Assembly: GCF_029892785.1 (NCBI RefSeq)
Contig: NZ_JARXXA010000011.1
Span: forward strand, 62,001-126,000
Direction of reading: 5' to 3'
Length of the DNA stretch: 64,000 nt
Source of the DNA: Parabacteroides sp. PH5-46
GTDB taxonomy: Bacteria; Bacteroidota; Bacteroidia; Bacteroidales; Tannerellaceae
The stretch's first letter is position 1. Every line of letters begins with the position of its first letter. A program made the translations under genes and the position numbers. Below, one piece after another: positions 8,607 through 17,704 of this stretch. The notes beneath the pieces were generated by a model that was given only the letters and a program-made list of their open reading frames with translations, ran no database searches and was not told where the DNA came from.

Positions 8607-10172
8607 ATGAAAAAGTTATTATTTTATACAGCATTAGTACAGATAGCGCTTGCTTCATGTACCGATTTGGGTGAAAAGGTGTATGATAAATTACCGTACG
8701 ATGAATTTGGTTCAACAGCTGAAGAGATAACATCCATCATCGGACCGTCATATAAAACATTGAAATACGTGGCATCCTACGACCAATTGTGGGGATGGGA
8801 CAACCTTACGGCCGATGCACTTATCGCTCCTACGCGAATAGGTGGCGACTGGTGGGACGGTGGTGTATATATGGAACAAACCATGCATACATGGACTCCC
8901 GAAAACTGGGTAATACCTGGCTTATGGAATCCTTGCATGAAGGGTATTACGACCATAAATTCCATCATAGACCTGGTAGAGCCTAACGAACTGATGACGC
9001 CTGAATTAAAGGCGCAAACCCTTGGTGAACTCCGTGGGCTCAGGGCTTATTGGTATTACGTCTTAGTAGATTGGTTCGGTAATGTCCCCATTGTTACCGA
9101 TTTTAAGGATACCAGTCTGCCGACCACTAAATCAAGAAAGGAAGTGTATGACTTTGTTGTTTCGGAGCTACTTGAAATCATTCCGGATCTTCGTAGCGAT
9201 GTGTCTGATGCCAGTTATGGTAAATTTACGAAAGGAGCAGGGTATACGTTGCTTGCAAAAATGTATCTAAATGCAGAGGTCTGGACGGGTACTCCCAACT
9301 GGCAAGGTGTTGTAGATGCGTGTAACGAAGTGATGGCATTAAACTACGTCATTGAACCCGACTGGAGGACAAACTTTATTGTAAGGAACGAGGTTTCGCG
9401 TGAAGCTATTTTGTCCGTTTGTTTCAGTGATCAGGATGATTGGGATAATGGGTATAATGCCATTCATTATTACACTCTTCACTATCTTGATCCCATCGCA
9501 CTTGGTTTTGCAGGAGATATGTGGAACGGTGTTAGTGCTCAGACCGCATTTGTAAATGCATTTGACGATGCCGACAGACGGAAGGAAGCTACCTTCCTTA
9601 CAGGCCCCATGCTTGATCCGGCAACCGGCGAAGTATTGCAAACAGGTACTGCCGGACACCCCCTTATCCATCATGTTGAATATACGATTGTTCCCGGAAC
9701 AGAGGGAGGTGGATCGTATCCGGCTGGCTGGGGTGAAGTGTTCCAGGAAGACGGAGCCCGTATTCAAAAGTGGGAATTCCAAAAAGGAATGCAGAATACA
9801 TTCATGGAGAATGACATGCATATCTTCCGTTTGGCAGATGTATATTTAATGAAGGCGGAAGCGCTTGTTCGTATGGGTGGCAATATAGCTGAAGCTACCA
9901 GTCTGGTAAACATTATACGCGAACGTGCTTTTGCTGATTCTGATCATAACTTCAGTTCCGTTACACTTGCCGATATTGAAAACGAACGTCGCTTTGAACT
10001 GGCCTTCGAATTCGGTGCTCGCCAGGATATGATTCGGTTCGGAACCTTTACTCGTCCTAACCAATGGAAACCTCATGTAACGGAAGAATACCGTAAGTTG
10101 TTACCCATTCCTCTTGATGCATGGAGGGATAATAATAATTTGAAACAAAATCCGGGATATCCTCCGTTTTAA
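8607..10172 (+). CDS. SusD/RagB-family substrate-binding lipoprotein
   Basis: 521-residue surface lipoprotein that caps the SusC barrel and binds the ligand. The signal peptide ends in the lipobox LASC (Cys18). TPR-like helices carry family hallmarks: LGELRGLRAYWYYVLVDWFGNVPIVTDF, GKFTKGAGYTLLAKMYLNAEVW, and C-terminal FRLADVYLMKAEALVRMGG, followed by IENERRFELAFEFGARQDMIRFG and KLLPIPLDAWRDNNNLKQNPGY. The last segment is the usual SusD C-terminus, so the gene is complete. It lies 19 bp after SusC and 24 bp before the oxidoreductase, so it is in the same operon. Ligand specificity cannot be read from the sequence. Confidence 0.97.
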   Translation: MKKLLFYTALVQIALASCTDLGEKVYDKLPYDEFGSTAEEITSIIGPSYKTLKYVASYDQLWGWDNLTADALIAPTRIGGDWWDGGVYMEQTMHTWTPENWVIPGLWNPCMKGITTINSIIDLVEPNELMTPELKAQTLGELRGLRAYWYYVLVDWFGNVPIVTDFKDTSLPTTKSRKEVYDFVVSELLEIIPDLRSDVSDASYGKFTKGAGYTLLAKMYLNAEVWTGTPNWQGVVDACNEVMALNYVIEPDWRTNFIVRNEVSREAILSVCFSDQDDWDNGYNAIHYYTLHYLDPIALGFAGDMWNGVSAQTAFVNAFDDADRRKEATFLTGPMLDPATGEVLQTGTAGHPLIHHVEYTIVPGTEGGGSYPAGWGEVFQEDGARIQKWEFQKGMQNTFMENDMHIFRLADVYLMKAEALVRMGGNIAEATSLVNIIRERAFADSDHNFSSVTLADIENERRFELAFEFGARQDMIRFGTFTRPNQWKPHVTEEYRKLLPIPLDAWRDNNNLKQNPGYPPF

Positions 10173-10196
10173 TAATATTAATTAGTCATCAGAAAT

Positions 10197-11732
10197 ATGG
10201 AAAACAAAGATCATCTGTCTCCGCTTATTTCAAGGAGATCGTTTATTGGAAAGGCTGCAACTGGTGCGGCAGCCTTAACTATTCTCCCAAGCTTCACCAT
10301 CTCGGGATTGGGACACGTAGCACCCAGTGATAAATTATACATAGCAAAAATAGGCTGTGGAGGTATGGGAGCTCCCGACCTCGATTCGCTCATGAGAAAC
10401 CCTAAGAAAAATGCGGTAGCAGCCTTCTTGTGCGATGTAGACGACAGACAGTCTGCTGATGCCCGAAAGAAATACCCTAAAGCACCGTATTATCATGATT
10501 GGCGTGAAATGTACGACAAAGAAAGCAAAAATTTCGATGCTGTTTGTATTTCTACTCCCGATCATAACCATGCTATCCAGGCCTTTAATGCAATGCGCAT
10601 GGGCAAGCATGTGTATCTGCAAAAGCCATTGTCGCACGATATCTACGAAGCGCGTATTTTAACGCAAGCCGCGAAGAAGTATAAAGTAGTGACTCAAATG
10701 GGTGATCAGGGTAATTCGTGTAATGGGATGAAAACCATGAAAGAATGGTTTGAAGCGGATTTGATCGGTGATATCACCAAAGTATACTGCTGGACTAACC
10801 GTCCGGTATGGCCGCAAGGAATCCCCTGGCCGAAGGAAAAAGCCTCTGTACCCAAGGAACTTAATTGGGATTTGTGGCTGGGAACTGCAGAACATGTAGA
10901 TTATATCGAGAACTTGGTTCCTTTCAACTGGCGCGGTTGGTGGCAATTCGGAACGGGTGCTCTGGGTGATATGGGATGTCATATCATCGGGCCGCCGTTT
11001 AAGTTGTTGGAACTAGGTTATCCGACGGAAATCTCTTGCAGTGTAAGCACCGTATACGACGGTATATTTAAAGAAGCATATTATCCCGAGAGTGGGCCGG
11101 TAGCCTGTTCCATTCGATACAAATTCCCGCAGAAAAACGGAAAAGTATTGGATTTGGTATGGATGGATGGTGGCATCATGCCCGAACGTTTTGACGAAGT
11201 AGATCCGAACCTAGATCTGACTCACGCTATGGGCGACCTTGATCCGTTGGATATTGAAGGTGCTACCGTATTTGTGGGAACCAAAGGAAAAGTATCCTGT
11301 GGATGGGGTGGTTCTGACCCGCGTCTGTGGGTGAACGATGGAAGTAAAAAGCCTCTTTTTGCAAAAGATGTAAACATCCCTGAAAAGTACAAAAGAATAC
11401 CGGGAGAGCATGACGGACATTATTGGTCGTGGATTGATTCGTGTATCGCCGGTTACGATAAAGCAGAAGTGGAGTCGCCTTTCGAAGGCTATGCCGGTCC
11501 GTTAACCGAAGCTGTGCTTATGGGTAACCTGATATTGAGAGGCTATAATATCCGTGAAAAAATTTCCAGAACGGATGTCGTATATGGCGAAATGGAGAAT
11601 GCATATACTTATCCGGGACGAAATATTACCTATCTATGGGATGGTGAAAATATGCGGATTACCAATTTCGAAGCGGCCAACCAATTCGTAAAACGTACCT
11701 ACCGTAAAGGTTGGGAAGATCTCAAATTGTAA
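10197..11732 (+). CDS. Gfo/Idh/MocA-family oxidoreductase with Tat signal
   Basis: 511-residue NAD(P)-dependent dehydrogenase family protein, probably periplasmic. The N-terminus has a twin-arginine motif (SRRSFIG, residues 12-18) followed by an alanine-rich hydrophobic stretch, so it should be exported folded with its cofactor. The Rossmann segment starts at KLYIAKIGCGGMGAPDL. The family EKP motif appears as LQKPLSHD. The C-terminal sheet domain includes FGTGALGDMGCHIIGPPFKL. Members of this family oxidise sugar hydroxyls, often at C3. The DUF1080 lipoprotein is 37 bp downstream. I infer that the pair carries out oxidation-elimination cleavage of a glycoside brought to the cell surface by the SusCD pair. 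The substrate is unknown. Confidence 0.93.
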   Translation: MENKDHLSPLISRRSFIGKAATGAAALTILPSFTISGLGHVAPSDKLYIAKIGCGGMGAPDLDSLMRNPKKNAVAAFLCDVDDRQSADARKKYPKAPYYHDWREMYDKESKNFDAVCISTPDHNHAIQAFNAMRMGKHVYLQKPLSHDIYEARILTQAAKKYKVVTQMGDQGNSCNGMKTMKEWFEADLIGDITKVYCWTNRPVWPQGIPWPKEKASVPKELNWDLWLGTAEHVDYIENLVPFNWRGWWQFGTGALGDMGCHIIGPPFKLLELGYPTEISCSVSTVYDGIFKEAYYPESGPVACSIRYKFPQKNGKVLDLVWMDGGIMPERFDEVDPNLDLTHAMGDLDPLDIEGATVFVGTKGKVSCGWGGSDPRLWVNDGSKKPLFAKDVNIPEKYKRIPGEHDGHYWSWIDSCIAGYDKAEVESPFEGYAGPLTEAVLMGNLILRGYNIREKISRTDVVYGEMENAYTYPGRNITYLWDGENMRITNFEAANQFVKRTYRKGWEDLKL

Positions 11733-11769
11733 ATTATGTATCATTTTTAATTTTAAAAAATATATCGAA

Positions 11770-12561
11770 ATGAAAAGAATAGTATGTAGTACAGTTTCTG
11801 TCTTGATATCGTTAATTATGCTGTCGTGCTCAGGTGGTACTTCATCTCAGCAGGCTACTTCAACTACTCCTTGCCCGGACAACGGAATACCCGAAGGTGG
11901 AGAATGGATTACTATGTTTGACGGTAAAACCCTCAATGGATGGCGGGGATACGGAAAGAAGGAAGTCCCTGGTGGCTGGAAAGTAGAAGACGGTATCATT
12001 ACATTCAGTGCAATAAGCGCTACAAGCATGGAAGGTGCAGACCTGATTTACGACCGGAAATTCAAGAACTTTGTATTCGAAATCGAATGGAGAGTTGGCA
12101 AAGCAGGCAATAGTGGTATATTCTATACGGCGCAGGAAATAGAAGGTAAGCCTATTTATTATTCAAGCCCTGAATATCAGTTGCTAGACAATGTGAATAT
12201 GCCGGACGCATGGGAAGGTGTTGGTGGAAATCGCCAGGCTGGTGCTGTGTACGACATGATTCCGCCCATTCCGCAATCTTGTAATCCTTACGATACCTGG
12301 AATAAAACAAGAATCGTAGTGTACAATATGCGCGTTATCCATTACCTGAATGATGTGCAAATTCTGGAATATCAATTGGGAACACCTGTATGGAAAGCGT
12401 TGGTAGACAAGAGTAAATTCGGTATAGCCAGTAACGATCCCGAAAAAGAACCTGCTGCTTACGAATTAATGCTCAATGCCGGAAAAGAACCGGGTTATAT
12501 CGGTCTGCAAGATCATGGATACGGACTCGCATTCCGGAATATTCGTATCAAAGAATTATAA
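11770..12561 (+). CDS. DUF1080 / 3-keto-disaccharide hydrolase-family lipoprotein
   Basis: 263-residue secreted protein with a signal peptide and lipobox (LIMLSCSGG). The body is a single concanavalin-like DUF1080 domain: WITMFDGKTLNGWRGYGKK, GGWKVEDGIITF, GNSGIFYTAQE, and the C-terminal GYIGLQDHGYGLAFRNIRIKEL. The family is now named for cleavage of 3-keto-glycosides. That fits the Gfo/Idh oxidoreductase just upstream, whose predicted product would be a 3-keto sugar. It should act in the periplasm or at the outer membrane. It ends the tight part of the operon; the MFS gene follows after a 22-bp period array. Confidence 0.92.
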   Translation: MKRIVCSTVSVLISLIMLSCSGGTSSQQATSTTPCPDNGIPEGGEWITMFDGKTLNGWRGYGKKEVPGGWKVEDGIITFSAISATSMEGADLIYDRKFKNFVFEIEWRVGKAGNSGIFYTAQEIEGKPIYYSSPEYQLLDNVNMPDAWEGVGGNRQAGAVYDMIPPIPQSCNPYDTWNKTRIVVYNMRVIHYLNDVQILEYQLGTPVWKALVDKSKFGIASNDPEKEPAAYELMLNAGKEPGYIGLQDHGYGLAFRNIRIKEL

Positions 12562-12596
12562 GACTAACATATTATTGATAATTAGAGCGAATATCG

Positions 12597-12692
12597 TCCC
12601 ACAATTGTAGAACACATGTTCAACATATGTAGAACATGAATTCAACAGTTGTTGAACATAAGTTCTACAGTTGTGGGATTTAAATTTATCAA
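12597..12692. repeat. 22-bp period array B with nested inverted repeats
   Basis: Units begin at 12605, 12627, 12649 and 12671 with TTGTAGAAC, ATGTAGAAC, TTGTTGAAC and TTGTGGGAT, exactly 22 bp apart. Outer arms at 12597-12613 and 12662-12678 are complementary at 16 of 17 positions. Inside are two smaller hairpins: CATGTTC (12615-12621) with GAACATG (12632-12638), and TTCAACA (12641-12647) with TGTTGAA (12650-12656). RNA could fold as a three-way junction. It lies between DUF1080 and the MFS gene and reaches within 2 nt of the MFS start codon. Confidence 0.85.
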
Positions 12693-12693
12693 C

Positions 12694-13866
12694 ATGAAAA
12701 AGAATAATTTTATACTTCTGTTAATCTTAAGCATTTGGTTTGTTATATCCTTTGTTACCAATATCATCGGGCCCATGCTGCCTATGGTCATCTCTGATTT
12801 TCAGTTAAGCCTTACCTTAGCTTCGTTTCTTCCCTTTTCTTTCTTTCTCGCATACGGTGTTATGTCTATTCCTGCCGGGATAATTATTGAGCGGTACGGC
12901 GGAAAAGTTTCATTGTTGATAGCCTTTGGCTTTGCTTTTTGTGGAGCTTTGTTTTTTGTGTTATTTCCGACATACGGGATTGTACTTTCTTCGTTATTTA
13001 TCATCGGTTTAGGGATGGCCATGTTACAGGTAGTTATACTTCCGTTGATGCGTGAAGCAGGAGGTGAAAGGAATTATGCATTTAATGCCGTTCTCGCACA
13101 AATTGTGTTCGGAGGAGCTTCTTTTGTCAGCCCTTTTGTTTTGACGGGATTATTACACCGAAATTATCCATGGAGTTCGATGTATCTGATATTCACTGTC
13201 GTATTTGCTTTAATGCTTATCATTATAGGCAGTGTAAAGTTTCCGAAAGTCGTATTAAAAGAAAATGAAAAGGCAGGTACGCTTCAAAACTACAAGGATT
13301 TGCTTAAAAACAAATATGTGATTCTCTACTTCCTGGGAATTATCTCATACGTAGGTACAGAACAGGGGATTGCTAACTGGATGAGTCAATTCCTGAATAT
13401 TTATCACGGTATAAGCCCCGAAGGTATGGGTGCTACCGTTGTAGCCTGGTTTTGGGGACTTATGACTGTAGGATGCCTGTTGGGTTTGATAATCGTAAAG
13501 TTGATCGATTCGAAAATCATGTTACGCATCTTTGCCATTATAGCTATCATCAATCTTTGTGCTGCATTGTTTGCTCCTGCATCAGTGGCTGTTATAGCCT
13601 TTCCCTGTTGCGGATTTTCCATTTCTATCATGTTTTCCATTATTTTTTCACTGGCGCTTAATTCCGTTGAAAAATATCATGGGGCTTTTTCCGGAATCCT
13701 TTGTACAGGTATTTTCGGAGGTGCGCTGATGCCTTTTTTAATAGGTTGGATAGGTGATATGGTAGGCTTGCGTTTTTCCATGCTCATCCTTCTTATTACA
13801 CTGGCTTATATCCTCAGCATTTCTTTTTGGGCCAAACCGCTTGTTAAAAACAAAACGATTTTATAA
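12694..13866 (+). CDS. MFS transporter
   Basis: 390-residue inner-membrane transporter of the major facilitator superfamily with about twelve hydrophobic helices. The first is FILLLILSIWFVISFVTNII, and a loop 2-3 motif reads GIIIERYGGKVSLL. The ATG at 12694 (MKKNNFILLL) is preferred; an upstream in-frame ATG at 12649 would add 15 residues encoded by the repeat array. As the last gene of the locus, it probably imports the sugar product released in the periplasm. That role is inferred from position. It converges on ppk with only 2 bp between the stops. Confidence 0.9.
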   Translation: MKKNNFILLLILSIWFVISFVTNIIGPMLPMVISDFQLSLTLASFLPFSFFLAYGVMSIPAGIIIERYGGKVSLLIAFGFAFCGALFFVLFPTYGIVLSSLFIIGLGMAMLQVVILPLMREAGGERNYAFNAVLAQIVFGGASFVSPFVLTGLLHRNYPWSSMYLIFTVVFALMLIIIGSVKFPKVVLKENEKAGTLQNYKDLLKNKYVILYFLGIISYVGTEQGIANWMSQFLNIYHGISPEGMGATVVAWFWGLMTVGCLLGLIIVKLIDSKIMLRIFAIIAIINLCAALFAPASVAVIAFPCCGFSISIMFSIIFSLALNSVEKYHGAFSGILCTGIFGGALMPFLIGWIGDMVGLRFSMLILLITLAYILSISFWAKPLVKNKTIL

Positions 13867-13868
13867 GT

Positions 13869-15950
13869 CTACTTTCCTGACAGGGAGAGGAGATATTCGT
13901 AGATGGCAACTTGTGAGCGGGTCTTTATGGGGTTGTTGTCGTGTTTGAAGTTGTTGTTGAGGTGTTCGTCGATGAAGCAGGCTTTTACGTTGTCTTTTAG
14001 TTGTATTTCGAGGATGTTGATGATTTCCTTTTTGGTTTCCGGTACTAATATCGGGAATGCGGTTTCTATGCGGCGGTTCAGGTTGCGTCTCATCCAGTCG
14101 GCAGAGGTGAGGTAGAGGTCTTCCTCTCCGTTATTGTAAAAATACCAGATACGTGCATGTTCGAGGAACATGTCTACAATGCGGGTGATACGTATGTTTT
14201 TGCTGTATGGCTGATTGGGTACGAGGCAACAGATTCCACGTACGATCAGGTCTATTTCTACGCCGTTTTCGCTGGCATGGTATAGCTCGTTGATCATGTC
14301 GCGGTCTTGCAGACCGTTCATCTTTAAAACGATACGCCCTCTGCGACCGGCCTTTGCATGTTCTATTTCGCGCCGGATCATCCGCTTTAGTTCGGGAACC
14401 ATATTGAACTGAGCGACCAACAAATGGCGGAAGGTAGGAGAGGCAAACTTTCCTTCAAGGACGGCAAATACCTTGCTTATATCGGCGATGAACTCAGGGT
14501 TGGAGGTCAATAAAGCCATGTCTGAGTATGCTTTTGCTGTCTTTTCATTGAAGTTGCCGGTGCTCAGGTAGGCAAAGTCGCGGCGTTTTGTTCCATCTTC
14601 CGCATCTTTGCGCAGGATCATGGCTACTTTGGCATGTACTTTCAAGCCGGGAATGCTGTGTATGATCTGTATTCCGGCTTGCTCCATTCGTTCGGCGGTA
14701 CGTAAGTTGTTTTCTTCGTCGAAGCGGGCTTTCAGTTCAACAAAAACTGTCACTTTTTTACCGTTTTGAGCAGCGCTTATCAGGGTGTTGATTACAGCTG
14801 AGTTTTCAGCTACCCGGTATTGAGTGATTTTTATTTCATTTACTTTGGGATCAAAGGCAGCTTCCATCAATAGACGTATCGGATAATCGAATGACTGGTA
14901 GGGGAAGTGTAGCATAATGTCCTTCTTTTTTACGGCCCGGAATACCGAGCCCATCTCGTCTAAGAACGGAACGCGCATCGGAACAGGTGTTTTCTGCTCC
15001 AGTTCTTTCCCTCCGGGGTTGGGTAGTTTGCTCAGATCCTGCAAGTTCAGGTAGCGGCCACCAATGACTAGGTCTTCCGTTCCTATGCCGAAGGCTTCAC
15101 ATACGAATGCCAGAAAGTCGTCGGGCATATCCTTGTCATACATAAAGCGGCTCAGGTCGCCAATCTTGCGCTTGTTTACTTTCTTGCGAATATTTTCAGC
15201 TATATCCGAACCTTTTACATCTTCAAGGTAGATATCGGCATCCCTTGATATCTTGATGCTGTAGCAGCTGTCTATAATGTAGCCAGGGAAGACGGTTGAC
15301 AGATTGGCTCTGATTATGTCGTCGATAAACATGATGTAGTATTTTCCGTCCTGTTCCGGTAGCTCTATGAAGCGGGGAACTTTGGCAAACGGAATCTTCA
15401 TCAGCGCATAATGATAGGTAGGCGTATAATCCGGGTCGTTTACGCGTTTGCTCTTTTTCATCATACGGATAATCAGGTAGAGCCTCCGGTCTCTGATAAA
15501 AGTCTTAATTTCTCCGGTCTGAATCATGACAGGAGAGAGAAAGGGGAATACTTCTTCGTTGAAAAAGTCTCTGACAAACTCTTCGTGGAAGGGTAGTGGC
15601 TGGCTGTCTTGATACAAGTGAATATTCCGGCGCTTCAGCTCCGGCAATATCATCTCTGAGAAGATACGATAATATTCCCTTTGCTGGCGGTTTACTTCAT
15701 TGGTAATTTCCGATAGTATCCCTTCGGCATTCGTGTCTGTTTCTTCGGCGAATTTCTTTTTCATGATGATCCCCCGGTGCTCGGCTACGCGGATCTCATA
15801 AAATTCTTCCAGGTTGGACGAATATATAGCCAAGAAGCGTATCCTTTCATAAATAGGGAGACTTTCGTCCTCAGCTTCCAGCAACACGCGATAGTTGAAT
15901 GATAGCCAACTGATATCGCGTTCAAAGTATCTGTACAAGTAGTCTGTCAT
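13869..15950 (-). CDS. ppk1: Polyphosphate kinase 1
   Basis: 693-residue enzyme that builds inorganic polyphosphate from ATP terminal phosphates. The start at 15950 (MTDYLYRYFERDISWLSFNYRVL) matches the family N-terminus; the frame stays open upstream to 16115, but those 55 residues do not look like Ppk and overlap the promoter of the divergent gene. The phosphate-accepting histidine is in the phospholipase-D-like motif LKVHAKVAMILRK, followed by YLSTGNFNEKTAKAYSDMALL. The second PLD-like site is LEHARIWYFYNNGEEDLYLTSADWMRRNLNRRIE. Length is normal for the family. The gene is alone on its strand here; a YfcE-like phosphoesterase is divergent. Confidence 0.96.
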   Translation of the reverse strand: MTDYLYRYFERDISWLSFNYRVLLEAEDESLPIYERIRFLAIYSSNLEEFYEIRVAEHRGIIMKKKFAEETDTNAEGILSEITNEVNRQQREYYRIFSEMILPELKRRNIHLYQDSQPLPFHEEFVRDFFNEEVFPFLSPVMIQTGEIKTFIRDRRLYLIIRMMKKSKRVNDPDYTPTYHYALMKIPFAKVPRFIELPEQDGKYYIMFIDDIIRANLSTVFPGYIIDSCYSIKISRDADIYLEDVKGSDIAENIRKKVNKRKIGDLSRFMYDKDMPDDFLAFVCEAFGIGTEDLVIGGRYLNLQDLSKLPNPGGKELEQKTPVPMRVPFLDEMGSVFRAVKKKDIMLHFPYQSFDYPIRLLMEAAFDPKVNEIKITQYRVAENSAVINTLISAAQNGKKVTVFVELKARFDEENNLRTAERMEQAGIQIIHSIPGLKVHAKVAMILRKDAEDGTKRRDFAYLSTGNFNEKTAKAYSDMALLTSNPEFIADISKVFAVLEGKFASPTFRHLLVAQFNMVPELKRMIRREIEHAKAGRRGRIVLKMNGLQDRDMINELYHASENGVEIDLIVRGICCLVPNQPYSKNIRITRIVDMFLEHARIWYFYNNGEEDLYLTSADWMRRNLNRRIETAFPILVPETKKEIINILEIQLKDNVKACFIDEHLNNNFKHDNNPIKTRSQVAIYEYLLSLSGK

Positions 15951-15976
15951 CTCTTTTTTAGCTGGGTAAATATAGG

Positions 15977-15984
15977 TACTTTTG
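15977..15984 (+). promoter_or_regulatory. Candidate promoter of the YfcE-like gene, -7 box
   Basis: TACTTTTG fits TAnnTTTG and lies 18 nt before the ATG at 16003, giving a leader of roughly 12 nt. Confidence 0.5.
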
Positions 15985-16002
15985 CACAATAAAAGAAATC
16001 TT

Positions 16003-16497
16003 ATGATAAAAGTCGGTCTTCTTTCGGATACGCATGGATATTGGGATGACAAGTATAATGAATACTTTGGCGCATGTGATGAAATATGGCATGCCGGGGA
16101 TATAGGATCCGACATTTTAGCGGCTAAGCTGGAATTGTTAAAGCCGCTACGGGCTGTCTATGGGAATATAGACGGGCAAACACTTCGCCGCCAATACACT
16201 AAAATTGCACATTTTACTGTTGAAGGCGTATCTGTAATGATGACACATATAGGCGGATACCCTGGGCGCTATGAACCGTCTATACGGAAAGAACTTTATG
16301 ATACCCGCCCTAAACTGTTCATAGCCGGACATTCACACATACTAAAAGTGCAATATGATAAGAATCTGGAATGCTTGTATATGAATCCCGGAGCAGCCGG
16401 AAAGAGCGGTTTTCACCAGGTGCGCACCTTGTTACGTTTTGCACTGGATAGTGGAAGTATTAAAGACCTGGAAGTAATAGAGCTAGGCTTTCGATAA
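16003..16497 (+). CDS. YfcE/MJ0936-type metallophosphoesterase
   Basis: 164-residue cytoplasmic calcineurin-like phosphoesterase. Metal-binding motifs appear in order: GLLSDTHGYWDD (residues 5-16), HAGDIGS, YGNIDGQ, MMTHIGGYPGRY and IAGHSHIL. This is the compact form seen in YfcE-type phosphodiesterases. The true substrate is unknown. The ATG at 16003 is chosen because MIKVGLLSDTHG is the usual N-terminus; a TTG at 15982 lies inside the promoter region. Downstream it converges with the membrane Nudix-like gene 13 bp away. Confidence 0.93.
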   Translation: MIKVGLLSDTHGYWDDKYNEYFGACDEIWHAGDIGSDILAAKLELLKPLRAVYGNIDGQTLRRQYTKIAHFTVEGVSVMMTHIGGYPGRYEPSIRKELYDTRPKLFIAGHSHILKVQYDKNLECLYMNPGAAGKSGFHQVRTLLRFALDSGSIKDLEVIELGFR

Positions 16498-16510
16498 AGG
16501 GCTTGACGTA

Positions 16511-17653
16511 TTATTTAACTTCTCCATTATTGTTGCATACGCTTTCTGCTAACAGAATCGTATTTTGCAGATAAGGAAATTCCTTTTCAAAGTATTCACT
16601 GAAAACTCCTGCGCTTATATTGTCTTGTATTTGCTTAGGAGTCCAAAGTTTTCCGTCTGCAAATTGGCGGAGTTGTTCTTCGCTCTGAAGCCGGATCGTA
16701 TACAGAGAGACTAAATGTTTTGCATTATCATTCTCGAAGGTGTAGCGGATCATCAAGCGAGGGGTGATAGACGAGTCTTTGCTTAGCTCTCCCAATGTCT
16801 CTTGTAGCGTGCTCTCTATGTTATGATGGAATAATACGTATTTGTAAAGCGGATAATCCAGTAACTCAGGAGATACATATTCGCTTTTATCTCGTCTTGT
16901 AAGGTATAGCATACCATTGTATATAACGGCTACGCGCACAATAGGATGATAGTATTTTTTTGAAGAAGAGCGACTGACAGAGCGTGCCATACTGCCAATA
17001 ACCTGTCCTTTTTCACCCAGTACGGGTAGCCATACTTCTTTCTTTAGATTCCTGTTCATCATATGAGTACGTATCTGACCGTAAATGATCACCAATGCAA
17101 GGATAATCACCCCAAGATAGGTATACAGAAGTGCATCGGCCTGAGGGGATGATTCCGGAAGATGAATATACATCAAAATGACAAAAAGGTGTAATGTATA
17201 TAGATTCTGTATGACTTGTGCTATAAAGTACGCTTCGTTTAATGTATGGCGCGTTTGATTGCGCGTATGCATTGGCAGAGACGATTTCTTAACTCCGGTG
17301 ATTAGTCCTCGCTTGGAAAAACCAATGAATGCCAATAGTACTACCAGTAATATCTCGGCTACCAAAGGGGAATAGTCGTTTAAAAAGGATTTCAGATCAA
17401 AAAAGAAAAAGAAAGAATAGAGGATCAACGTCAGAGTCGTTGGTATAAGCAGAAACAGGTTATAATGCTCTTTTCGTAAAAGGAAAAGAGTTAAAAAGCC
17501 TATAAAACAAAGGGATATGCCTGCTGTGAAAGCTATTTTGTAAGAATAGAAAATATCCAAGAACATAGCTACCAACAGGGGAAATAACCCTAAGGCCTGA
17601 TTGTTTAATATTTTCTGCATTTTATCCATATACTGTTTGCTATCTTTCTCCAT
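16511..17653 (-). CDS. Membrane protein with a C-terminal degenerate Nudix-like domain
   Basis: 380 residues, function unknown. The N-terminal half has six or so hydrophobic segments (ALGLFPLLVAMFLDIFY, LVAEILLVVLLAFIGF, YTYLGVIILALVIIYG) and places the protein in the inner membrane. The C-terminal half, from about residue 205, reads EVWLPVLGEKGQVIGSMARS, YYHPIVRVAVIYNGMLYLTRR. This resembles the start of isopentenyl-diphosphate-isomerase-like Nudix domains, including the conserved HP. The Nudix box that should hold the catalytic glutamates (GX5EX7REUXEEXGU) is not recognisable, so it may be a sensor rather than an enzyme. It follows lipA by 51 bp on the same strand and could be cotranscribed with it. 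Confidence 0.65.
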   Translation of the reverse strand: MEKDSKQYMDKMQKILNNQALGLFPLLVAMFLDIFYSYKIAFTAGISLCFIGFLTLFLLRKEHYNLFLLIPTTLTLILYSFFFFFDLKSFLNDYSPLVAEILLVVLLAFIGFSKRGLITGVKKSSLPMHTRNQTRHTLNEAYFIAQVIQNLYTLHLFVILMYIHLPESSPQADALLYTYLGVIILALVIIYGQIRTHMMNRNLKKEVWLPVLGEKGQVIGSMARSVSRSSSKKYYHPIVRVAVIYNGMLYLTRRDKSEYVSPELLDYPLYKYVLFHHNIESTLQETLGELSKDSSITPRLMIRYTFENDNAKHLVSLYTIRLQSEEQLRQFADGKLWTPKQIQDNISAGVFSEYFEKEFPYLQNTILLAESVCNNNGEVK

Positions 17654-17704
17654 ATGTTAAGCGTTCCTTTAATACAACAAATTACATTGTCGAAAGTTTT
17701 ATTT

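Noticed and set aside
9339-9821. Minus-strand 160-residue frame
   Set aside because: Antisense to SusD, cysteine-rich and without recognisable domains; the SusD frame explains the region.
15951-16115. N-terminal extension of Ppk
   Set aside because: Those 55 residues are unlike the family and overlap the start and promoter of the divergent phosphoesterase gene.
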